This document shows positions 47,461 to 60,033 of a stretch of DNA of 64,000 nucleotides, piece by piece. The stretch lies in assembly GCA_029851415.1 (NCBI GenBank), contig CM056744.1:104875338-104939337 (forward strand), read 5' to 3'. Position 1 is the stretch's first letter, and every line of letters starts with the position of its first letter. The translations under genes were made by a program, and so were the position numbers. A model generated the notes under the pieces. It worked only from the letters and a program-made list of their open reading frames with translations, searched no databases and was not told the origin of the DNA. This stretch comes from Eretmocerus hayati. Taxonomy: Eukaryota; Arthropoda; Insecta; Hymenoptera; Aphelinidae.

Positions 47461-49100
47461 GCCGAGTCTACATAAGAGAACGAGCGCTCACCGAGAGCGC
47501 TCTTGCGCGCTCGCTCTCGCCGCTCTGCAACGAAGGTTCAATCATGTTTTAAATTAGTGTGCAAAGACTGAAGGGATAGTCTCGCACCATAGGATCATAG
47601 TTCTAACATCAAAGCTAGGAATCATCACGGGGGGAGGGGGTATCAATCCCGCAACTCGAGAAGCCTCCAAAACCGCAAACATGCGAATGCTCGGCCTGAA
47701 ATTTCTGTTGAGAGCTTATGTCACATTCGAGGATCGATTACTGCCCCGATAGAATTTTGAATTCATTAATTTTCTTTCGGGGTGTTGCGATCGATTCTTC
47801 TTGCAATCAGAAGATTTTTTCATTAACATCCAGGTTTTATCGCAGGTTTATTCGTTATTCTGGATTTTGAGATTGATTTCTCTCACGGACACTATTTTCG
47901 GTTTTAGTATTCGAGTATTAGCAAGTTTGATTACTTTAGTGAGTTTTGGGATTCACTTTTGGTCGCATTTTGGTTTCCGGCGGGTTTATCGATAGAAGCA
48001 TCCGGATGTTTGCAATAGTTTGGTTACTTCCTTAGATTTTGGGAATAATTTTCTCAGGCCCAGTTTCCGAGTGTTTGCGGTTTTGGGGGCTTCTTGAGTT
48101 CCGGGATTGAGGCCCCCTCCCCCGTGGCAATTCATTGCTTTGATGTTAGAATTGTGTTTCTGTAGTGCGAGACTACCCCGTCAGTCTTCGCACAAATTTT
48201 ATCATATAAAAAAAACCTGCGCTATTGAGCGGCGAGAGCGAATGCACCGCGCGAGAGCGCTCTTGGATCCCGCTCGCGCTCTTATGTAGACTCGGCCTAA
48301 GAGAGCGACCTAACCTAATTCGCTCTCGCCGCTCAATAGCGCAGGTTTTTTTAATTATAAAATTTGTGCGAAGACTGACGGGGTAGTCTCGCACTACAGA
48401 AACACAATTCTAACATCAAAGCAATGAATTGCCACGGGGGAGGGAGCCTCAATCCCGAAACTCAAGAAGCCCCCAAGACCGCAAACACTCGGAAACTGGG
48501 CCTGAGAAAATTATTCCCGAAATCTAAGGAAGTAACCAAACTATTGCAAACATCCGGATGCTTCTATCGATAAACCAGCCGGGAACCAAAATGAGACCAA
48601 AAGTAAATCCCAAAACTCACTAAGGTAATCAAACTTGCTAATACTCGAATACTAGAACCGAAAATAGTGTCCGTGAGAGAAATCAATCTCAAAACCCAGA
48701 ATAACAAATAAACCTGCGATAAAACCTGGATGTTAATGAAAAAAAATTTTCTGATTGCAAGAAGAATCGATCGCAACACCCCGAAAAAAAATTAATGAAC
48801 TCAAAATTCTATCGGGGCAGTAATCGATCCTCGAATCTGACATAAGCTCTCAACAGAAATTTCAGCCCAAGCATTCGCATGTTTGCGGTTTTGGAGGCTT
48901 CTTGAGTTGCGGGATTGATACCCCCTCCCCCCGTGATGATTCCTAGCTTTGATGTTAGAACTTTGATCCTATGGTGCGAGATTATCCCTTCAGTCTTCGC
49001 ACACTAATTTGAAACATGATTGAACCTTCGTTGCAGAGCGGCGAGAGCGAGAGCAAGAGCGCTCTCGGTGCGCGCTCGCTCTCTTATTTAGACTCGGCCA
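47461..49100. repeat. Hairpin-of-hairpins palindrome, 1.64 kb
   Basis: The left half (47461-48280) and right half (48280-49100) are inverted copies that look nearly identical: the block with tttatcgatagaagcatccggatg near 47985 (in part) is mirrored near 48560. In addition each half is itself an imperfect palindrome: cagtgtgcgaagactga-type and gcgagactaccccgtcagtc-type words occur at both ends of a half, centred near 47870 and 48690. Ends and centre carry GC-rich gagcgctctcg words. Frames on each strand are mirror images. Confidence 0.85.
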
Positions 49101-50329
49101 ATGGAGTTCTATGTACTCACGAGGGTAATGGCTGCGCGTCGCAGTAGTCCTCCACGTTGTTGCGGCTGGAATGGCTACAATTTTTTACTTCTACCCCTTT
49201 TTTTTTCAAGTATTCAGTAGGCAACTGACGATATATTGTAGAGAAACCTCAACATCAATACCTCATCCGTACTGCCCTTAGATTTTCTCCAAGAAGTGAC
49301 GGTACCGAGATCTAGCTCATAGTAGGATTACTTGAGGGTTCGCACCTCTACGATGCTATGCTGAACCATTGAAATTTTTTCCTGCAAAGATGAGGTCAGC
49401 ATTATACCTTCTTGAAAATCGCATAGAATCATCTGTCTTTTCGAGTGAGGAGCAAGATTTTTCCATATGTCAATGACGGAATCCACTCGGACGCTAGAGA
49501 ATTCTCAAAGACGTTTGATAGCGACTCGCAAGTCAAGGTAAAAACTCATGGTAGCAATAAACCCAAAGATCCCTGATTGGCATTCCTGACTGCTTCGATT
49601 TCTATCTGTAAATTCAAAATATTGTGCGAGGTTGTGAAATACAGTAATAATTAAATCATCCGAACAAAAGAGATGCGCGCGGAAATATTCGCGTCTGGCT
49701 CACGGCTTGGCTTCAATCCTCGGTCTGCAAAAATACTCACTTTTCGTCACTCGGCTCGACCGGATTTTTTATACTTCCGATCGGGTGATCGGGGTTTGAT
49801 TTTCAGAAATACTGCGCACTAGAGCTGAAGAATGCCAAAATAGCATGCTACGGCCGCATGTTACTTATAATAGAAGCCATAAGTAACTAAAAATGCACAC
49901 CAAATGAATAACATATGAATAAAGCATGGAATCTATCGATTCCTTCAGTTCTACAGTTCAATCGGTCAAATCACTTGTTTTCTGGTGAGGTGCAAGATAG
50001 TTACACGTGCCTTGGATTCAATTGAAGGTAATCAAGTCAGGGAAATAGTGAAATATGATGTCGCCATCGCCTGAGATAAGTATTTAATCGAATGAAGGTC
50101 AATTTCTAGAAAATTGTACTTACGAGGAACACCCAGGGGTTGTGGAACACGGATTTGGCTGAAACTCCGGGGATAGTCTCCTTTTACCGCCAAAAGATGA
50201 AACCCAGAGCCGCACTTGCAAATGCCCAACCGTTTCCGAGCTGCAGCTCATAACATTAGCATTACGAGTATATCTATATATCGTCGCCCCCGAAGAAGAA
50301 AAACACTTGCATACTATCACGCGACGAAG

Positions 50330-50640
50330 ACTAACACTTGCGTGTTAGTCATCGACGAAAAGTAACACGATATGTACCAAGCGTTGAAGAGTAGCACTTC
50401 TCTCGTACCCGCCTCGAAAAATAACACTTGGTCGTGATCACCGTCGAAAAGTAACGTTTGCCGGATGCCCGGACAAAGAAAAATACCTCTCGTAAGCCCG
50501 GACGAAAAAGAACACCTGCCGTATGCCCCGACGAAGAAAAACACCTGCCGTATGCCCCGACGAAAAGAAACACCTGCTGTATGCCCCGACGAAGAAAAAC
50601 ACCTCTCATTATCGTTCGGCAAAGAAAACATCTGGGGGTT
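50330..50640 (+). repeat. Minisatellite array, 30-base unit, left arm
   Basis: About ten units; the best preserved (50510-50610) read gacgaagaaaaacacctgcc followed by gtatgcccc. Units toward the outer edge are more diverged (aagtaacac in place of aaaaacac). Long frames across it are a by-product of a 30-base period divisible by three. Confidence 0.88.
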
Positions 50641-51593
50641 TTTTATACTGTTAGGAGGCGCTTCAACTCATATATGAAGGAAAAATTATGTCTAGGCGTT
50701 GCACCAGCAGAGAGCGTCATCACCTCTGCCCCAAGCCAAGAACGTCTCGTAAATATCACCCATTGCATGATTCTTACTGCTCACATTCATCAAAACTATT
50801 CTCCCTCTCTTTCCTGGAAATCTATACGATAATTCTAGTCCATCGTAATTTTTTTTCCACTTGAAACACCCCCGGAATTATTGCATAGTGTGAGGCAGCT
50901 GTATCTTCTTCCTCATTTCCTCTTCTTAATTTTTTCCTATCGAAGGACGTTTAGTTCACGGTATACTTTGTCAATCGAATTGCTGAACTCGAGATCAAAT
51001 TTAGGAGGTCTCAGAAGTTATTTGGTTTCGTTCTTGTCTAGATTTGTTATTACACTCCAAAATTATTAATCTTCAAAAAAGGCCGTGTCACGGTCTAGTC
51101 TATATATGGGAGAGATTCACGTGTCGCTCACACAAAATCATATCTCAGATTCTTCTCTTGGTTCCAAATCAGTTCGAAGGTAGACAATAAGATGGCTTTT
51201 CTTACCTGTAAGATTCTATGATTCCCTGCAAACAATCGTGTATCGTTTTGGACTTACAATGAGTATTTCTAACAAGGGAAGGGGTTTCTCGGTACGGTGC
51301 GTATGCTTCGATCTTAGTTACAAGAACTGGCAGGATAATTGCGTGATTTAAAATGTCTATGGCGATATTGCTTTTGAATGAAGTTTTCAATTCATAGAAA
51401 CTTTCTATGGAGGGAAATGTCGAATACATGAAGAACTGATTTTCTAAGAATCCTATTCTCAAAATTTTCCTCGAAAGTATGTTTTAATGTAACATATTAT
51501 GTTCGCGGGAGAAAACTCCAATCGTCATCGTTTTCTTACCTTCAAAGTTTTGCTTTGTTCATTTTTCGCAGAGTCATTGTTACTACCGAATAT

Positions 51594-52101
51594 CAAGTAT
51601 TTATCAAGTCTGCGCCTACAGGTATTTGGACTTCTATAAACAGTTCCGTTGAGGAGTCAAGGTGTTCAGAAAGAATATTTGCTGATATTACATTCATGCA
51701 CTGCGATCTAAGGTAATAATCGTTTCGAAGGTGAAGTTTCAGTTCATCTGCCATATGCAGCCAGTAAGAAGGGTCCCGCAAAACTTTTCCGATGTATGAG
51801 CATGTGAAAGATTCCGAGATGTGAAGGTCACGGACAAAATGGTCTCTGCTTCAAGATTGGTTTGAAAGGCTCAAAAAAGAATTCGATGTTTTTCTTCTTA
51901 GTAGTATAGAGAATGGTATCACCAGAAAATGAGTCAAACAGAATCGATTCCGCCGGATACGCAGTCGACTGACGATTCTGGGACAAGCACCGCAGATGTT
52001 GTGTTTTCACCACTTCGGATCGAGATCTGGTGCCTCATTCCCAGCTTATAGTCCGCGACACTAATTCTCAGTTTGTCAGTCTGATTGAATATCCGACTCA
52101 T
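51594..52101 (-). pseudogene. Unidentified coding-like islands inside the element
   Basis: Minus strand. From ATG at 52101 a 55-codon frame reads MSRIFNQTDKLRISVADYKL then GMRHQISIRSGE and ends at a TGA (51934). A second frame, open for about 85 codons to 51594, reads VRDLHISESFTCSYIGKVLR, then WLHMADELKLHLRNDYYL and ends FIEVQIPVGADLINT. A third, 51202-51462, ends next to a gtaaga donor. These look like pieces of an interrupted gene of no family I recognise; frames change between pieces, so either introns or decay separate them. A weakly similar frame (HIGKVVIMN) is at 35000-35245. Confidence 0.3.
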
Positions 52102-52289
52102 AATGAGAATCATCCTTACTGAATGCTTTTCCTAGCATAAATGAAATAAATGGAGATCTCCGGTCTCTCCCAAAAATTGAACAATGTACTTTCGTCTACA
52201 GTATTGATGGATGAGAAAAAGTATATTCTCTGACAGAAAACATTGGAATTAACATTTTTTTCAGAGATAAGTCCGGTTATTACCACCAG

Positions 52290-52740
52290 GTGTTTTTCTT
52301 CGTCGGAGATCACGGGAGGTGTTTTTTTTTCGTCCACGCTTACGGGAGGTGTTTTTCTTCGTCCGGGCATACAGCAGGTGTTTTTCTTCGTCGGGGCATA
52401 CGGCAGGTGTTTTTCTTCGTCGGGGCATACGGCAGGTGTTTTTTCTCGTCGGGGCATACGGCAGGTGTTTTTCTTCGTCGGGGCATACGGCAGGTGTTCT
52501 TTTTCGTCCGGGCTCTCGGCAAATGTTACTTTTCGTCGCTACTACGGGCAACGTGTTCATCTTCGCCGGTAGTTACGAGCGAGTGTTACTATTCGTCGGA
52601 AGCAACAGCCGAGCGTTATTTTTCGTCGCTGGTTAAAAACACGTTTTAATCTTCGTCCTGGGATACGGATGGTGTTTCTTTTCATGAATGCATCCAGAAG
52701 GTGTTACTCTTCACCGGTAATCCAGAAAGTGTTTTTCTTC
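52290..52740 (-). repeat. Minisatellite array, 30-base unit, right arm
   Basis: The reverse complement of the left array, with about fourteen units; the core gtgtttttcttcgtcggggc is almost invariant between 52370 and 52490 and decays outward in the same way as the left array. The array is longer than its partner, so copy number has changed since the arms were identical. Confidence 0.88.
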
Positions 52741-52925
52741 TTCGGGGGCGACGATATATCTTTTTTGAAAATGGACCCATATGGGCAATGCTAGTGTCAT
52801 ATGCTATAGCTCGAGAACGGTTGGGCATTTGCGGTTCTGGGATTCACTTTTTGGTGGTGAAAGGAGACTATCCTTAGAGTGTCAGCCAAATCCGTGGCCC
52901 ACAACCATTGAGTGTTCCTCGTAAG

Positions 52926-55427
52926 AATTATATCATACAGGATCTCACTCTACTCTTGTGGAATTGAATTAGTTTCATGTAATATTTTGTTGTAATAGTG
53001 CATATCACTGATATATAAGGTGCTATATATATGTATAAAATTGATTACCAAAGGAGGGCCTGAAAATAATGGAAAAATGATATCTGAGAGATCAATTCAT
53101 TAGGTAGTTCTCGTGAAAAGATGTTCGTCCGTAATACTAAGTCTTTATTCTAGGAATTATAAGCACTCGAAATGCACTCACATATTTGACTCTACATAAT
53201 TCAATACCACGAGCTCCCTCGTGTACATAGTGATCAACCCTGAATCAATGATCTTAGCATACTTGGCAAATTACTCTCAACTTCTGGATTTGACCAAAGA
53301 GTGACTCTCATCCTCGATCTGCATGTTGGCTAATTATTTGTCCATCTGTAACATTATTGAATCGGTACGTATTAGTTTGATTCATCATATAATATTGAAC
53401 CCTACTCGCGTGTGCCGTTGATCGTATGACACAAATAATGCTGATTTTGCGTACACATTTATGAGGGTCAAACGATAAGATTTGAAACGATTTTGGATTG
53501 GACTTACGCGATAAATCGACACGTGATTTTAATTCCCTAAATCGTGTCCCGAAACCAGGGCGCTCATGCGCTATGCCAGCCTTTTGAGAGTCTGAACCCC
53601 ATCCTAGGCACAGAGACATCGAGTCTGACTATCCCTTTGTGCCAGGTGCATATGGAATTGGCCTACGTAAGCAATTTATGCTAATATTTGTCCCCTCTCG
53701 AATCACAAATGTCGCCAGATTAATGTTTGTCCCAATCCACGGGGAGATCGCGATTCATAGTACGCGCGCTCACAGAGGCGGACCGCTTGGACTGTTTTAT
53801 GTGGTTCTTACATAGGTCTCGGGTAGACCTGACACATCCGCGATACTGGGCAGTCTAAGCTTGAAAGCTTATTATTCGGCTGCTATTCCAGGGCGGGAGA
53901 GCGAGATTCTCTCACAGTGGTTGATATGACCCGAGCGGCTAAATCCCCACTTCTCGACCAATTCACGCGGCTCGAGCATTGCGTCGACATAGACCAGGAA
54001 TTCATGAATACGAACAAAAGATTCAAGATTCCATTCATTCAAGATTTGGATTGATTGGTCAGCTAAGAGTGTTGAAACATCGGTGATTGAATGGATCACA
54101 CGGGGTATGCAAATATAGCTGACTTGATATATATGAGAGGTTCTGCAGAACTTTAACATTTGGGTTGCTGAAAAGAGTATTTTTTTCCTGACGGCACGCG
54201 TCTGAAACCACTTTTGCTGGTTAGTAGGACCTCTTGCATCAGTGGGAAAATACGTGTCCACTGGTTTGGGAGGATGTTATTTCTGTAATTAATAGAAACC
54301 ATGATTAGCCGTCTGAGGTCCATCGAGCGCACCTGATTGAATCCTGATCCACGCACACACTACACGCTAAAGCTACTTCCAACACAGATACACACTGTAT
54401 TTCACTAGTTTCCTGTTTTATGACCATGTTGGGCAAGCGGGAGCACTTGAGTTTCATCTATTTGCGTTTTTGCTTCCCCATGCGTATTTTCACAGAAATC
54501 ACTATAAAATTCCTAAATTGAGTCTATAGTGACACTTATGGAAGAGAACTGTGTTTTTAGTGTATTATAGCTGTTTTCGAGATTTTAATGGACGGCTACA
54601 GTGTCATAGAAGCGTCTATATCAGCTCGATCACATATTTTTTCATCGATGAAATTTTTCTAATGCTTCTCATTCGAATAACATTCGATATCAGGACCTAA
54701 GAACTGTGGGATATTTTTCTCAATAAAGTGAAGGAGAATGGGCAAAATCCCATTATAATCTACCATGCTTTAGTTTTTTGAAGAAATTGATCGAGAATCA
54801 CTCAGGAGAGGAACCACAAAGCAACTTTCTGCACTGTGTATCCCATAAGAGCTGTTGAATTGCACAGTTTCATGATTCTTCTGTTTAAATCTCACACGGC
54901 AAAAGTGGTTGAAATTTCAACCAAGTATGTAGATCATTGCTGCCTAGCCACAGAAAAAAATTGTAGGAAATCAATCGAAAATCATTTTGAGTAAGTACAC
55001 CCTTGAAAATTTTTTGTTCCCACTGAACACAATTCTCACTGTTGTCCCCACAATTCTCACTGTCCCATATTTCTTTCCGACAAATAAGAATCACTCGATT
55101 TCATTCTACTTGACGAGATCTATCGATTAGTACCCCATACATTACCTCCGATATATGCAAGATCCGCGACGAATTATTATAAACTACCATATGTATATGT
55201 TCGTATGTGTGTTAGTGTGTTCGTTGTCTTCTGATTACCGTACAACCACCCCTAACTCCTTCGACTGATGTTCATGGAATGCTGAAAATTCATTCGCCAT
55301 TAACTCATTATTGTTTCTTCCCAATTGGAGCTCTATTAATGAATTAGGTAGACTTCCACATAATTTATTCCGTCCAGGATTCAACACCCATTTTTTTACA
55401 GTGATGGCCTAAACATCATATGCATCA
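52926..55427. other. Stretch with no supported gene
   Basis: AT-rich sequence. The longest frame (53872-54261, minus, 129 codons) has no recognisable motif. A segment near 53540-53600 has a vaguely tRNA-like 'tggcatagcgcatgagcgcc' on the minus strand but no B box. I see no inverted repeat of note here. Confidence 0.4.
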
Positions 55428-56270
55428 TATCATATCATTACATGACTCTGCTAATGCAAGCTAGTTTTAATCAACGGCTCTGTTGATTGAGTGACATAGA
55501 TCGATATAAGATTCCTCCAATTCGATCTATGTACCTTCAAGGCACCTCGCAATTCGAGCGTCGCAACTTGAAAGATTTTGATGGAATTCCAAATACATGA
55601 AAAATAAGATAATGAACGAAAAATTTTGATTCTACGCTAGATGTTGGTGCGTTTCGTCTTTCCTCTCCGGATCAGACTCTTCAGGGGGGCTGAAGAGATC
55701 CGAGTAGAGGTTGGCCCCCGACGTCACCTAGCCAAGGTGGCTTGATGGTCATAAGTTTGATCGGGTTTTTATATTACACGAGGGCTTTTGCAGCCACTTG
55801 CGAGAAAGATTTTCATCTCGGTTGTTCATTCGCCGACAACTAGTGACAATTAGAATCAATTTTTGTCTCGATCGATATAAACGATCTCGACTGGCTCGCG
55901 AGTGGCTGCAAAAGCCCTCGTGTAATATAAAAGCCCGATCAAAATCATGACCTTCAAGCCACTTAGGGTAGGTGACGTCGGGGGCCAACCTCTACTCGGT
56001 ACTCTTCAGCCCCCCTGAAGAGTCTGATCCGGAGGGGAAAGACGAAACGCACCAACATCTAGCGTAGAGTCAAATCTTTTCGTTCATCATCTCATTTTTC
56101 ATGCATTTGAAATTCCATCAAAATCCTTCAAGTTGCGACACTCGAATTGCGAGGTGCCTTGAAGGTACATAGATCGAATTGGAGTAATCCAATATCGATC
56201 TATGACACTCAATCAACAGATCCGTTGATTAAAACTAGCTTGTATTAGCCGAGTCATGTAATGATATGAT
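55428..56270. repeat. Near-full-length palindrome, about 840 bp
   Basis: Left edge atcatatcattacatgactc and its mirror at the right edge enclose two arms that pair almost throughout, centred near 55850. Landmarks: cttttgcagccactcgcgag-type words at 55787 and 55905, and gaagagtctgatccggaggg near 56020 mirrored near 55670. The left copy has several small gaps relative to the right. No frame in it is independent of the mirror. Confidence 0.88.
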
Positions 56271-58760
56271 TTGAAATTCCCGGGAGCGATAAAGTCCCGA
56301 TCGTTCATATCGATCGAGACGAAAATCGATTCTAATCATATGTATCATCAATCTCCCTTGGTTTGAAAATCTCGAGTCACTTTCGATATTATTCAATGCC
56401 ATTCTCAAGCGATTGGTTGACACGGAATCTTCATTAACTCCCCTATTTTGCAAATATCGATTTTTCTATTAACCTTCGCTATGGCATTCGAGAACTCTCT
56501 GGCGTTACCACCGATCGTCTCGAAATTTTGGAGGGCTTGTGGGCATTAGTGAGCAATGAGCTTGTGACGTATGCTAGTTCTCTTACATACGCACGATTCT
56601 ATGCACTAGTGTGAGTGCTCAGTCGCGACGCCCTAAAATACAAAAGTATACCTTGAAAGCACTTTAACGTTGATACTCCATAAAAGCCTGCTTGCGACAC
56701 TGCGTAAATCGCGTTAGATACATCGTAGCGGGAATCTAGTTGCAGATTCTTACGGCGCAGTCTGCCCGATTAACAGCACTCCAAAGATCATACATATCGA
56801 TTAATAATCAAGCGTGCAAAACGTCAAATCAATAATACAACGTTGCATCCGGACCAAAACAATGGGCGTTCGCCCTTTATACATAAAAACTATACAGTTT
56901 CATAGATCTCATTTTAGCAATGTTGGAGCAATATTGTTGAAGTATTTCGACGGTGCTAAATTGCGCAAGTAATGCGCTCTCGTTATCATGTAAAAAGTAA
57001 TAGTAATTCAAAACACTTGAAGAAATATTCACCATCAAATAATCTAGGTCATGTCAAAGTCCTACCTTTTCCATGTTAAACCAGCGCGCAAGCCCCTCAG
57101 AAGAAGCTTATAAATATCGGACTAAACCAGCCATCGGCACTTCTATTCTGACCATTGTCGAGATCGCTCACACGTATACTCGGCATCTCTCAACGTAATA
57201 TCTCAATATATGTATATAGTCCGATCCATTACATACTATCAACTCAGCGTACCACCTCACTTCTTGTATATCGTCAGATGTGACGAAGATTTTATCTCAA
57301 CTATCGTATCAAAGGACCCATAAACCTCCAGTATATTCACTCGCCGTCTATAGCATCCTGGATTTGAACTTACCGCGAAATTGACCCAACAACGCCATCT
57401 AACTAACCTCAGGGTCGTAACAAGCTCAATCCATTTCGAGCTCATTTCGTCGGTGAGTGTGTCTCTTTCAATAATTTTTATGAGAAAAAATGCAGTTCCT
57501 CCTTATAATTTTATTACATCCCTCACCATAAATCTTCGATCATTCAGTCAAATATCACCAAATTTCAACCATTTTTCCCTCATAGTTTTTCAAACGTTCC
57601 CCCGCATTTCAAACTTCATACCTGTGTTGATTCTTATGCTACTCATCCGATATTCAACATTTACTTTGTTTCGGCCGTTTTTATTTCAAAATCATTCTGG
57701 AAGCTTCGTTGCCGCGGACAGCACACATACATGCTAAATTCATTGTCCATGCCGGTGCGTCTTCTCTCGTTGACGCGCAACGGCTCGTCACTCTCGCTCG
57801 ATCCGCCGAGCCAGTCAGCTGTCGTGCGCCCGCGTACTTTACCGCTAATCGATCCAATACTCGCTTCCAAATCACTTTGCGTCAGTACACCCTTTCATTG
57901 AATTTCAATTAGTAACGCTAGATTGTATTAAACGGTTAGGAATAATAAGTAGTGCAAGTAAAATTATCAATTCTTCGTCATTTTATTCGCCTCTCTCTCT
58001 GTTTTCGTGTACCGGCTCACTTCATCCTCGAGGCATTTCGCGTTTACAGTCCATTTTATATCAAAGGTTATCGGCCTCGATATTTTCTGGTCCTTCGAGC
58101 CGGATATACACCGCAGAGAGAGTGGTGAATTCACGTCGCGAGTGCAGTTTTGTGGATCAATCGGATAAAGTGTATGGACGAGAGACTCCCGCGCGCATAC
58201 TCGCCAAGTGTGGAATTCGTGGGCGCACATATACACACAGTGTGTAGAGCATATTCAAGCTGTATCGCCTCATCAGCTTCGAAAATCATCGAAGTTCCTG
58301 GAAGAGAGACGTTTGCAGCAAGCAATTCGATAGATCGCTGTTGGCTCTAGTTCAGAGCGGTTGATCGCCTGACATCGCGTCTCCTTCATTCCACGCTCTT
58401 TCTCAACATCTCTGGCTTTCGAGGGGCATCGACATAGGTCTCGGCGATCTTCGGAAGCCCAGTATATGCGACTCTACATACATCAGGCTATGTACAATTA
58501 AACATATGCCTTTCAAGGTATTTACAATAGAAGATTTCGACTCTCATCACACTACACAGCCAGTTCGTCAACATCCTGGTACACAGCTGACCCCGCGAAT
58601 CGAGCGAGAGGCTTGCGACGACAACTTTCAGATGAGTATAACGTTTCAATAACACTCATATACGATCGTCGCAATCTCGGTATTCGATCGCGCTCGTTGC
58701 GATTCGACATTCAAATCTCTGTTCTGTTTTGAATTCAATTAGTCGTTTCAGATTATTACG
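56271..58760. other. Possible LTR/leader region of the BEL/Pao element
   Basis: No gene recognised. A TATA-like tataaata lies at 57109-57116, about 1.6 kb before the first gag codon. Sequence 57900-58760 is moderately GC-rich and could be the untranslated leader. I could not find a copy here of the sequence just after the pol stop (63904 onward), so the 5' LTR is not demonstrated. Confidence 0.3.
57109..57116 (+). promoter_or_regulatory. TATA-like box upstream of the BEL/Pao copy
   Basis: An eight-base tataaata in a locally less AT-rich context. It would suit an LTR promoter driving the retrotransposon, but neither start site nor LTR ends are established. Confidence 0.25.
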
Positions 58761-60033
58761 ATGGGTGAAGAAGGAAAGAAAATTCTCCGTTTGCAAGCGA
58801 ACTTAGCTTAATTGATCAATGAAATGTCTACATCTCTTGACAAACCCGTCACAGGCCAGTACACTGTAGCAGACTGGGAGGTGAGATTGGAACTTCGAGA
58901 GGATCGGTGGAATGAGGCGTGAGGGACAAGACCATTCAGCTGTATGCGGATGATATCAAGGACAACCCTTACATCAAAAATGCTGTGAGCTCAACCGTCT
59001 GCGAGATTTATCTCAAATCAAAGGCATGGTTCAGAACGAGAATCAAGCAGCTAAAGCCCCTGCTACCGCTTCAACAACCACCGACTCGCATGGATGTCTT
59101 TGCTGGCTCCGATGCTGACTTCCCTCCACGTTACACAGTGCAGTCATTTTTGGAGCACGTGAAACTACCATAGTATGGAAGCAAGCAGCGAGACTGGGAG
59201 TCCTATAAGGAGAACTTCACCTTGCTCGTCTTGGATGACAAGTTTGCCTAGCCGATTATCAAATTTCAACGACTAATCAACAGTCTGGAGGGTGAAGCAT
59301 TGGGCACATTGAGCGGTATCAAGGTTATATCAGCCAATTTTGATGAGGCATGGAGTACTCTGTGCGCTCGCCACGATAACAAACCACTTCGGTTTGCGCT
59401 TCAAATGCAAACTTTTGTAGACATGCCTTCAGCTTCAAGTGAAACGACTTCACATCTCAATCGGCTTCTGAATACAGTTAATGAGGGAATCAATAATCTT
59501 CCAGAACTTCGTCGGCCTGTTGATACGTGAGACGACATCTTTGTATATTTCATTGAGAATAAATTACCTCCGCCAACTCACATGGATTGGGTCAAACTTG
59601 CTGAGAGAGAGAAATGTGGAGAATTTCCAAAGTATGATTTTCTCAAAAAATTCGTACAGGACAGAATACGCTCCGTGGAGAAAGTGCAGGCCAAGGTTGA
59701 CAATTTTCAGAAGAATCCAAGCAGAGGTGCAGTGGATTCCAAAAGCGATTCTGCGCAATCTGAAAAATCCAACAAGGGGAAGAGTCAGAAGCAGCCTAAA
59801 CGTCCTTCCGCATACGCCACAGGATCCAAGGAGAGCCGCAAGTCTACAGCGCCCTGCTCATTCTGCCAGGAGGATCACTTCTTGGCTTATTGTCAGAAGT
59901 TCGTGCAGGCGCCCTTAACTGAGCGGAAAAGGCACGTGGAAACTGCCAAACTCTGTACCAACTGCTTGAACAATCATGCCTTGGAGTCTTGCAAAAGCAA
60001 GAAAAGATGCTTCGTCTGCGGGGCAAATTATCA
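58761..60033 (+). pseudogene. gag: BEL/Pao gag remnant
   Basis: Starts ATGGGTGAAGAAGG. It has a stop after 17 codons, a frameshift near 58915, and further in-frame stops at about 59171, 59249 and 59528. Conserved pieces: RYTVQSFLEHVKLP, SYKENFTLLVLDDKFA, INSLEGEALGTL, and MDWVKLAEREKCGEF. The C-terminal part carries Cys/His knuckles: CSFCQEDHFLAYC, then LCTNCLNNHALESCKSKKRC and FVCGANYH. Gag would package the element's RNA. Confidence 0.85.

Larger units (their letters stand above)
50118..52925. mobile_element. Foldback-like element with 30-bp minisatellite arms
   Basis: The outer 150 bases (acgaggaacacccaggggtt...; ...gagtgttcctcgt) are inverted copies. Inside each arm is a tandem array of a roughly 30-base unit, cgtatgccccgacgaagaaa then aacacctgc, at 50330-50640 and inverted at 52290-52740. 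Long terminal inverted repeats made of short tandem repeats are the known architecture of Foldback/Galileo elements (P superfamily) in Drosophila. The 1.6-kb centre has no recognisable P-type transposase but does contain minus-strand coding-like islands. The family assignment rests on architecture only. Confidence 0.75.

Noticed and set aside
50317..50677. CRISPR-like array or repeat protein
   Set aside because: The 30-base units are directly adjacent with no unique spacers, and the host is eukaryotic; this is a minisatellite. The open frames come from its period being divisible by three.
52116..52649. Arg/Lys- or Cys/Ser-rich repeat proteins on both strands
   Set aside because: Translation of the right minisatellite array in several frames; no start context or conservation.
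53872..54261. 129-codon minus-strand frame
   Set aside because: No recognised motif, no supporting splice or promoter signal; plausible by chance at this length.
56271..57450. A defined 5' LTR for the BEL/Pao element
   Set aside because: A TATA-like box is present, but no stretch here matches the putative 3' LTR start after 63903.
57661..57912. Overlapping frames on both strands around 57.7-57.9 kb
   Set aside because: Locally GC-richer sequence with few stops; no motif and no continuity with gag.
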